Positions 8,999 through 16,332 of a DNA stretch of 64,000 nt are shown here, one piece after another; the stretch's first letter is position 1; the number at the start of each line of letters is the position of its first letter. The DNA comes from an uncultured Lachnospiraceae bacterium (GTDB taxonomy: Bacteria; Bacillota; Clostridia; Lachnospirales; Lachnospiraceae). The stretch spans positions 1-64,000 of the forward strand of contig CADANR010000016.1 in the NCBI GenBank assembly GCA_902789265.1, given 5' to 3'. The notes below the pieces were generated by a model. It had not been told where the DNA came from. It made no database searches and saw only the letters and a program-made list of their open reading frames with translations. Position numbers and translations under genes: made by a program.

Positions 8999-11900
8999 TT
9001 ATTCATCCTCGCCATTACCGTCTACATCATCTGCTTCTTCCGTATCCCCGGCATCAATTACCTTACCGTCCAAGGAGCGTTTCTTATACCCGTATGCACG
9101 TGCATCGAATCCGCATGCCCCTTTGTAAATACAGAATTTGCATGCATCATATTTGGAACCTGCACTGAGCGGTGAGATTCCGATTTCACCGTCTAAAATC
9201 TCACCTGATAATTTAGCAACCGTCCCGTCCGCCTCGGAAAGAATCTTTTGCATCTCCTCTTCCGATTTGACACTCTTCTTCGTATTCCCGTTTATTTCCT
9301 GTGACGCCGTATAACTGACAGGCACCTTTTTGCTTTTTGCACTTTTCGGACGGCTGTCTTTATTTTCAAGCAGGTCAAGATTCGTTCCGTCATCCACAAA
9401 GAGTCCCTGCGGTCTTAATTCCTGCTCTCTTAAATCCTTCAGTTTTTCCGCATCTTCCTCGGTGGATGAAAGAATCGGATCGTACATGTGATAATAAAAC
9501 ATGGCACCGGGTTTAAACTGTTTTTTCTCATCGGGGCTTAACTTCTTAAACTGCCGGATGGCTTCGTTTAAATATACTGCCGTCTGCAGCTGCACTCCGG
9601 CATGGAAGAGTTCCTCACTGAAATCCTTGCTTCCGGATTTATAATCCACGATTTTGACATAGGTTACATCATTCTCTTCCGCGATATCAATCCGGTCGAT
9701 TTTGCCGTGAATTACAACTTTGCCTTCTTCTGTCTTTTCTTCTGTCTTCTCTTCTTCTCCCAGCTTCCTCTCAAACGGCTGCTCGAATAAAACGGGTTTG
9801 TATTTCCCGCCTTCCAACTGCAATTTTAAGGTATTCACGCTCCGTTTCATAATCCGTTTGATCCGTGCCGTCAGATACGGATTCTCGGAAATAATCAGGC
9901 GCAGTCCTTCCTCAATGTCGGCTATTTTTTCCTCCACGATGGTATCAATAATTTCATTTACGCGTTCTTCCGTTACGGTAGCGAAATCTTCTTTATTCTC
10001 GATACAGTATTTGCCGAATGCATCCAGTACGGCATGCTTGATATTTCCGGTATCGGAGGAGGCGATTTCTCCGATTTCCCGCTCGGTCAGCCTAAGACCG
10101 TAATCCAGGAAATGCTTGTAAGCACAGCCGGAGAAATTTTCCAGGGACGATACGGAGCATTTAAAGATCCTTTCCGCCTGCATGAAAATCTTCTCCGCAA
10201 TCTCTTTCTTTAATTTCGAATCGGAGGATGTATAGGAGTCAAACGCATTCGTAACAGTATCCGTAAGCCATTTTTCATTTTCGGAATCGGCTTTTAAACA
10301 TGCGTATAATTGAAAGAGATTCTCCTTTTCCTCTTCCGTTATTTTTCCCGCAACCGCGTTTCCGAGAAGAATTGCAAACTCCTCGCGAAGGTCGCGGTTG
10401 GAAAGAATGATTTTACTTTTAACTTCATCCTTTACTTCCAGCAAGGGGAAGAGTTTTTTCAGTTCTTCGATTAAATAGGACGGTTTCTTACTGTCTCCCG
10501 CTTCCGTTACGCTAAGATAAGAAAGAAAGACCTCTTCGGAAGGCTTCGTAAGAATCTGGTATAAATAGAGCTGCTCCGCAAAGCTTTCCATTGCCCTGTT
10601 CGGCGCAAGTTCCATTCCCTGCTCCATCAGGGCGCTTCTTTCCATATCGGATAAAAGTCCGCCGCCCGCACCGGTTCTCGGAATATTTCCGTCATTCACC
10701 CCGAGGAAGAATAAAACCTTGATATCACTGAAACGGCTGCGGATCAGATCGCAGACCGGCAGAACATCCACGCTTTTCGGGATAATACCGATCCGGATTT
10801 CCGAAAAACCGGTATCCAGGATTTCCGACAGCTCCTCTATGGTAATCACTTCATCACCGATTAGGGATGCGATTCTGTCAAATAAATCCATAACCGCCTG
10901 ATACGCCTGGGAGTATTCCAGCGCCTTTTCCGGATTGTTTTCTTTTTCAAAGCTTTCGGTTGCGGCTTTCAGTTTCTCCTGACATTTTTCCCGAAGAAGA
11001 ATCGTATAGACTGCAGTAAGCCATTCCTTTGCCGTAACGTCTTTTCTGTCGCTTAATTCTTCAAGCGGACGCATAATCCCCACAAAGCGATATCTCACAT
11101 TGTTGATGCGGTTTAATGTTTCAAACCTTTTGTCCTTCTTTTGTTCTTCCGGCAGATCGCCCGTAGCACGATACATTCCGACCGTAAGGGATTTGTAATT
11201 CTCCCGGTACATGGATTTCCCGCGGATTCTTTTTGCCAGAATATAATTATCGAAAAGATCCGTATCTTCCCTTTCAAAGCCGGAAAAAGGACTCTTCAAA
11301 AATGCACAGACGTCACGGTATGCATACCCGTTTATCAATACATCCAGAATCGAAGAAATATAATTTACAAAAGGATTCTCCGTAAGGGAAGTTGTCGCAT
11401 CCATGAAAAACGGGATCCTGTATTTCGCAAATTCCTGCTTCAGGTTCTCCGAATATCCGGGAAGGTCTCCCAAAACCACCGCCATATCACGATAGCGGTA
11501 GTTCTTCTTTTCAATTAAATCAAACATCTGCCGGCACATGATTTTTATTTCATGGGTTTCATCCTGTGCCTTGGTAATATGGATTTCTTCCGGTGGGTAC
11601 GGATAATCCGCCTCCGTTTTACGGAAGATATTTCTCTCTAAATAAGCGACGGAAGGCGCAGCCTGAAAACGGTGCGCATCTTTCCTATACTCCGGATGTT
11701 CCACCTTAATCTGCCTTTCCTTCGCAATCTTCGTAAGATCCCTGACCGTCTTTTCGCTTAAATAAAAAAGCTTCGTGAAATCCGTTTCTCTGTCCGGATC
11801 TCCCGCTTTCTGCCTGTCTGTTTCGATGAGTTCCAGGCCGTAGGGAAGGGTGATGATGACATCCTTCGCATTCTCAAGGAGGGCTGCAATAACCTGATTC

Positions 11901-12532
11901 TGAACCGGTGTAAAGCCGGTAAACCCGTCAAATACAATCGTGCTTTTTTTCACCTGTTTTGAAAGCGGAATCCGTTCCGCCAGACAGTAAAGCGTATCTT
12001 CCCTCGTCGTATATTTCTCCGACAGAGATTTTTCAAAAGCCCTGTATAAAAACAGGAAATCTTCCAGCTTGTATTTCAAAGCAGGATTCACTTTTAAGGT
12101 TTCAATCGCCTTTTCCAGATCATTCGGACGGATTCCGTACTGCATGAATTCCGAAAGAACGGATTTTACCTCCGCAACATAACCGGGCGTATGAATCCCC
12201 TTCTTTAAAACCTTTAAGTGTTCTTCACTCTCCTGAATGACACGTCTGAGAATCAGACATTTCCCGAGGTCGTCAAGCAGGATTCTCTCCGGTCTTCCTA
12301 CCTCGGAAAAAATCCTGTGCGAAAGTCTTCCGAAGCTCAACACATCGACATTGAGAATCCCGCCGTTCGGACTCATTGTCGCCATAATTCGCTGGGTTTC
12401 CAGCGTAAACTGGTCCGGAACAATCAGCATATACTCCGAGTCTCTGTGAACACCTGCCTCCTTCAGTAAACATTCCTGTACATATGTGCTTTTTCCGTAG
12501 CCGCTGGGACCTAAGATAAATCTAAGTGACAT
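8999..12532 (-). CDS. addB: ATP-dependent helicase/deoxyribonuclease subunit B
   Basis: 1177 residues. N-terminal Walker A GPSGYGKS (8-15) as in AddB of Firmicutes. The C-terminal nuclease has the VDYKSGSKDF motif (Asp and Lys of the RecB fold). The Fe-S cluster cysteines appear as SGCAYKHF in the middle and CKFCIYKGACGF near the C terminus, four in total, which staple the nuclease domain. Start ATG at 12532 with GGAGGTAAT 4 bases upstream. It heads the run addB-addA-CPBP-helicase-amylase and is preceded by the hairpin-rich gap 12533-12793, so an operon promoter should lie there or upstream. Confidence 0.95.
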   Translation of the reverse strand: MSLRFILGPSGYGKSTYVQECLLKEAGVHRDSEYMLIVPDQFTLETQRIMATMSPNGGILNVDVLSFGRLSHRIFSEVGRPERILLDDLGKCLILRRVIQESEEHLKVLKKGIHTPGYVAEVKSVLSEFMQYGIRPNDLEKAIETLKVNPALKYKLEDFLFLYRAFEKSLSEKYTTREDTLYCLAERIPLSKQVKKSTIVFDGFTGFTPVQNQVIAALLENAKDVIITLPYGLELIETDRQKAGDPDRETDFTKLFYLSEKTVRDLTKIAKERQIKVEHPEYRKDAHRFQAAPSVAYLERNIFRKTEADYPYPPEEIHITKAQDETHEIKIMCRQMFDLIEKKNYRYRDMAVVLGDLPGYSENLKQEFAKYRIPFFMDATTSLTENPFVNYISSILDVLINGYAYRDVCAFLKSPFSGFEREDTDLFDNYILAKRIRGKSMYRENYKSLTVGMYRATGDLPEEQKKDKRFETLNRINNVRYRFVGIMRPLEELSDRKDVTAKEWLTAVYTILLREKCQEKLKAATESFEKENNPEKALEYSQAYQAVMDLFDRIASLIGDEVITIEELSEILDTGFSEIRIGIIPKSVDVLPVCDLIRSRFSDIKVLFFLGVNDGNIPRTGAGGGLLSDMERSALMEQGMELAPNRAMESFAEQLYLYQILTKPSEEVFLSYLSVTEAGDSKKPSYLIEELKKLFPLLEVKDEVKSKIILSNRDLREEFAILLGNAVAGKITEEEKENLFQLYACLKADSENEKWLTDTVTNAFDSYTSSDSKLKKEIAEKIFMQAERIFKCSVSSLENFSGCAYKHFLDYGLRLTEREIGEIASSDTGNIKHAVLDAFGKYCIENKEDFATVTEERVNEIIDTIVEEKIADIEEGLRLIISENPYLTARIKRIMKRSVNTLKLQLEGGKYKPVLFEQPFERKLGEEEKTEEKTEEGKVVIHGKIDRIDIAEENDVTYVKIVDYKSGSKDFSEELFHAGVQLQTAVYLNEAIRQFKKLSPDEKKQFKPGAMFYYHMYDPILSSTEEDAEKLKDLREQELRPQGLFVDDGTNLDLLENKDSRPKSAKSKKVPVSYTASQEINGNTKKSVKSEEEMQKILSEADGTVAKLSGEILDGEIGISPLSAGSKYDACKFCIYKGACGFDARAYGYKKRSLDGKVIDAGDTEEADDVDGNGEDE

Positions 12533-12553
12533 TTGATTACCTCCTTATAATCG

Positions 12554-12707
12554 AGTAGGGAAGAATTTATTCGCACCCTACTCGCGTACAAGCACTTAGC
12601 GAATTTACGAGCTTAGTGCTTGTTACTAAAAGACGCTTAGCGTCTTTTTGAGTGCATGGCCCACGTTTCTGCGTAGCAGAATAATTACCTTACGTGGGCC
12701 TGCGCAT
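12554..12707. repeat. Composite multi-hairpin repeat, copy A
   Basis: The gap between addB and the sigma-like gene holds consecutive inverted repeats: a 9-bp stem 12552-12560/12576-12584; a 13-bp stem with one mismatch 12588-12600/12611-12623; a perfect 9-bp stem 12628-12636/12640-12648 with flanking T or A runs; and a 9-bp stem 12658-12666/12692-12700 enclosing a smaller hairpin TTCTGC-gta-GCAGAA. The ends AGTAGGGAAGA (12554) and TGCGCAT (12701) recur around a similar hairpin set at 56548-56651. Function is unknown; on the minus strand it would lie in the transcript leader of addB if transcription starts upstream. Confidence 0.7.
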
Positions 12708-12711
12708 TATA

Positions 12712-12750
12712 AAACCGCTCTTAATATTATACCAATAATAAGAGCGGTTT
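12712..12750. terminator. Bidirectional stem-loop terminator candidate after the sigma-like gene
   Basis: A 12-bp perfect stem, AAACCGCTCTTA (12712-12723) and its complement at 12739-12750, with a 15-base AT-rich loop. On the minus strand it follows the stop of the sigma-like gene by about 43 bases. The U tract is short (TTTTATAA), so termination could be partial. Confidence 0.6.
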
Positions 12751-12793
12751 ACATGCAACTAATTGTTGTATTTATTTGGCAAAAATCCTTATA

Positions 12794-13483
12794 TTACTGA
12801 AGTGCATCGCAGATTGCCGCGTAAAGGCCTTCGATATTATCCAGTCTGATATCGTTGAAAATCAGTACATACGCAAGCAGCAACAGATTGTTATCCACTC
12901 TTGCGCTCTCATAATCATTCGCCCTGCAGAATTCAAGGGAATAGATACTGATCTGCTTTCTTGCATATTTTACACGGGTTCTGACAACTTCAATATCGCA
13001 CTGCAGGTATTTCTCCAGGCTTTCATCATCAAATCCGTCATAAAAGTAAGCAAGGCCGGTAAGCGCATGCACCGGATCAAGTGTATTAATATAGCTTGCC
13101 GCAAGGTTTGCGATTTCGGATTCCAAAAGGGTATTGTTTCCGCGAATATACTCTTCCACGCCGGGATATTCGTCATATTCCCCGTTTTCCTCACCGATTA
13201 ACTGATTTGCGCAGTTAACGTTTACCCAGTCTACGAGGTGCTGATAAAGAATATCGTTATACCATTTGGTTGTATTCTCCGGTTTATCCAGCTTGTCCAG
13301 ACGAATGAACATCGCCTTGTAGATTTTAATCATCATTCTGGCGGTTTCTTCCTCGTTGCCGATTACAAGCTTGGTATGAAAATACATATCGTTTACGGTA
13401 TTGATGTAGAATCCCTGAAAAGCATCCACATCACCTGCAAGCAGGCGTTTCATTACCATACGAAGTTCATAGGTAAATACCAT
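12794..13483 (-). CDS. Divergent RNA polymerase sigma-70 (ECF)-like protein
   Basis: 229 residues. The N-terminal part (about 14-65, GDVDAFQGFY...TARMMIKIYKAMFIRLDKL) resembles sigma region 2, where a helix carries core-binding aromatic and acidic residues. A C-terminal helical segment (about 150-185, FDDESLEKYLQCDIEVVRTRVKYARKQI) has the shape of region 4, a helix-turn-helix in which a DESLEKYL helix is followed by VRTRVKYARKQ. Between them is a 60-residue variable part. The match is by pattern only and the sequence is divergent, so DNA binding is not certain. The start has GGGAGA 8 bases upstream. It lies downstream of the DegV kinase with a 176-base gap, which could hold its own promoter. 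No anti-sigma gene is adjacent. Confidence 0.55.
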   Translation of the reverse strand: MVFTYELRMVMKRLLAGDVDAFQGFYINTVNDMYFHTKLVIGNEEETARMMIKIYKAMFIRLDKLDKPENTTKWYNDILYQHLVDWVNVNCANQLIGEENGEYDEYPGVEEYIRGNNTLLESEIANLAASYINTLDPVHALTGLAYFYDGFDDESLEKYLQCDIEVVRTRVKYARKQISIYSLEFCRANDYESARVDNNLLLLAYVLIFNDIRLDNIEGLYAAICDALQ

Positions 13484-13659
13484 TTTCTTTTCTCCCTTTA
13501 AAAAACTCCCCCTGTGTTTATGTTAAAATTCTATAAACACACCCACTAATATTTTATCAATTTCCTGTTATTTTGCAATTCCTTTTTCATCTTTGGCCGG
13601 GGAAAGTAGTCTGATTCGCATTTTTCCCTGAAAGTATCACTGTTTTACCGCAAAACCCG

Positions 13660-16332
13660 TTACGCCTTCTCAACCACTGAAATTCCGAAGGATCCGGGGC
13701 CGCAGCTGATGGCCACAACGGGCGAGGTCTGTACAAAGTAAATCGCGTTAAACTGCTCTTTTTTCTCGATTTCCGCACGAATCCATTCCATTTCCGTCTT
13801 GCTTAAGCCCACATGATTGACAAAAAGAACAATGTGATCCGCCCTGAAGCCGGAAAGACTCTGATTGATATACCGTTTCCAGACTTTTTCACGGGATCCC
13901 ATGAGCATGCCCTTTGAAACGATTTTTCCTTTCTGCATATAGGAAATCGGGTGTAACATAAGCGCATTCATAAATCTTGCATAGCCCTTGGAAGCCTGTC
14001 CGGATCTTGCGAGATAGTCGAGATTGTCCAGCATAAAGCTTGCATGAATTCTTTGATAAAGTCTTTTTTCAAGTATGGGAACAATTTCATTCACTCCCAT
14101 GCCTGCCTCTGCCATACGGGCTGCCATCAGTGCCATAAGTCCCTGTCCGCAGGACATATGACGGCTGTCAACCACCGTAACGTTATCAAATGCGCCGGCC
14201 GCTTCCGTTGCAATCCTAAAAGAACCTGTCTCGAAGGAAGAAGATAGGGAAATATGAATGACATTATTTGCATTGGCCAATGCTCCCGCAAAGAAATTCT
14301 CATATTCCGCAACACTGGGAGAAACTGCAGTCACCGTTTTATCGGATTCCTCCATATAACGGATCATTCCCGGTGTATCGATCTCGATTCCCTCACGGAA
14401 AATACCTTCCTCCGTCTGCACCTTGTGGGCAAATACCACGATGCCGTATTTTTCAATCAGTTTCTTCGGAAGATCACAGGTACTCTCTGTAGTAATCACA
14501 AGCTTTCTCTTTCTGCTGGTTTCATCAAGCCACGAGATTGTTTCCGTGCTCTCCATACCTGTTTGGTCAAGGACCTTAATTAAATTCTTCGGAATCTGCT
14601 TATAAACCTCGGATTCCAGATCGTCTCCGGTTACCGGTTTCACAAGATACCCGTTAAAGCCCGCAGTTGCATAAAGTTTCCGGTTTTCCGCACCGGCATT
14701 GGCGGTTAAGATTACGATATTCGTTTCTTTGTTTTTTCCGCCGACCTGGTTACGGATTGCATGGAAGGCTTCGATTCCGTCCATTTCCGGCATTAAGTGA
14801 TCCATAAAAATCAGATCGTATTTCGTATCCAGTGTTTTTTCCAGTGCCGCCTTGCCGCTCTTTACGGTATCAATCTGCATTCCGGTATCCCGAAGCAGTT
14901 TGGTAACCACCAGAAGGTTGGATTCGTTATCATCCACTACGAGAAGCTTTGCATCAGGCGCTTCAAAGCGTTTCTTGTATTCGGTTCTCTTCTCGAGCTT
15001 ATGACGTTTTTCGTAATTGTATTCACCGATTTCTTCTTCCGTTACCGCCTTTTGCGGAATCTCTACCACAAAGGTGGAACCCTTGGTATAAACGGAGTTT
15101 ACGGTTACCCTTCCGCCCATTAAATCCAGGAACTGTTTCACAATGGATAAGCCTAACCCCGTTCCTTCGATATGTTTGGTATTACTTTCATCCACACGTT
15201 TGAATGCCGTGAAAAGATAGGGAATATCCTCTTTCTTGATTCCCATGCCGGAGTCTTCAACCGTGTAGATCATATTGACCACGCGATCTTCCTTCTTTTC
15301 ACATTCCACGGATAATTTCACATATCCTTCTTTGGTATATTTAATCGCATTATTTAAGATATTCATGAGAATCTGCTTAATGCGGACCTCATCGCCTTTC
15401 AGACGGGCAGGAACATCCGGGGAGACATCAATGCGGAATTCCAGATTTTTCTCCTTGGAACGAAGCCACATCATGCCTACAATATCCGAAAGCATGCTGC
15501 CGGTTTCATATTCCTCTTCCAAAAGCTTCATATCACCGCTCTGGAACTTGGACATATCCAGAATATCGTTAATCGTATTAAGGAGCATCTTTCCGGCGGA
15601 ACGGATATTGACCGCATCCTCGGCAATTTCGTCGCTGATATTCTCCCTCAGGATCATTTCGTTTAAGCCGATAATGGTATTGATCGGGGTACGGATTTCA
15701 TGGCTCATGCTTGAGAAGAACTTGTTCTGGGAAGCCACAAGTCCCTTGATTTGCTCGCCCTGCGCCTTCAGTTTTTCCATCTGCTTCATGTTGAGTCTGC
15801 TTTCAACCGTGATTACGATTGCAATATCCGCTGCTATCAAAATCAATGTCGAAATATCAATCACGTAATACATCACACCGCTGACCGGCGTAATGAATTC
15901 CGGGAAAAAGAAGGAAAGCACATAGCCTGCAATGGTAATCAGTATTTCCAGGACGGAAAAGGCAATCCTTATTCCACCCTCTAAAAGCATATTGATGATA
16001 AAAATATTAAAAATAAACCAGATCGGGCCGCTTCCTTCCACACCGCCGCCTTTAAAGAAAATCATCGGATAGAAGACAAAGCAGATCAAAATGTTGGATA
16101 AAATTGCTCCGACTTTTAACCGTTTTGTCTTTAATGTTACGACACCGATTATTATATGGAGAATCATGACTCCCGCCATAGAGAGAAACAGTATCATGCT
16201 CCTTGAGAAAATCAGTACTTCGACGGACAGCACGAACAGAATGCATAATGTCATGACAGTGCTCATTGCATATAATCTGCGGCGGATGTCCAGTTTGTCG
16301 TTATAAAGGTATTCCTTTATTTTTTTTATCAT
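13660..16332 (-). CDS. Membrane hybrid histidine kinase with receiver domain and C-terminal DegV (fatty-acid-binding) domain
   Basis: 890 residues. Residues 20-175 contain about six membrane helices with no large extracytoplasmic loop. A coiled linker (176-205) leads to the kinase: phospho-acceptor His211 in SMSHEIRTP, N box NNAIKYT (327-333), G1 DSGMG (360-364), G2 GTGLGLS (390-396). A receiver follows at 462-580 with Asp511 (MDHLMPEMDG) and Lys565 (LVKP). Residues 609-890 are a full DegV domain: TESTCDLP (615-622), ISLSSSFETGS (694-704), VVDSRHMSCGQGLM (720-733) and CGPGSFGIS (877-885). DegV/FakB proteins bind a fatty acid and present its carboxylate to the kinase FakA. I know of no standard family that joins DegV to a hybrid kinase. 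The ATG overlaps the upstream stop by one base (TAATG) behind GGAGGTGATC. Confidence 0.9.
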   Translation of the reverse strand: MIKKIKEYLYNDKLDIRRRLYAMSTVMTLCILFVLSVEVLIFSRSMILFLSMAGVMILHIIIGVVTLKTKRLKVGAILSNILICFVFYPMIFFKGGGVEGSGPIWFIFNIFIINMLLEGGIRIAFSVLEILITIAGYVLSFFFPEFITPVSGVMYYVIDISTLILIAADIAIVITVESRLNMKQMEKLKAQGEQIKGLVASQNKFFSSMSHEIRTPINTIIGLNEMILRENISDEIAEDAVNIRSAGKMLLNTINDILDMSKFQSGDMKLLEEEYETGSMLSDIVGMMWLRSKEKNLEFRIDVSPDVPARLKGDEVRIKQILMNILNNAIKYTKEGYVKLSVECEKKEDRVVNMIYTVEDSGMGIKKEDIPYLFTAFKRVDESNTKHIEGTGLGLSIVKQFLDLMGGRVTVNSVYTKGSTFVVEIPQKAVTEEEIGEYNYEKRHKLEKRTEYKKRFEAPDAKLLVVDDNESNLLVVTKLLRDTGMQIDTVKSGKAALEKTLDTKYDLIFMDHLMPEMDGIEAFHAIRNQVGGKNKETNIVILTANAGAENRKLYATAGFNGYLVKPVTGDDLESEVYKQIPKNLIKVLDQTGMESTETISWLDETSRKRKLVITTESTCDLPKKLIEKYGIVVFAHKVQTEEGIFREGIEIDTPGMIRYMEESDKTVTAVSPSVAEYENFFAGALANANNVIHISLSSSFETGSFRIATEAAGAFDNVTVVDSRHMSCGQGLMALMAARMAEAGMGVNEIVPILEKRLYQRIHASFMLDNLDYLARSGQASKGYARFMNALMLHPISYMQKGKIVSKGMLMGSREKVWKRYINQSLSGFRADHIVLFVNHVGLSKTEMEWIRAEIEKKEQFNAIYFVQTSPVVAISCGPGSFGISVVEKA

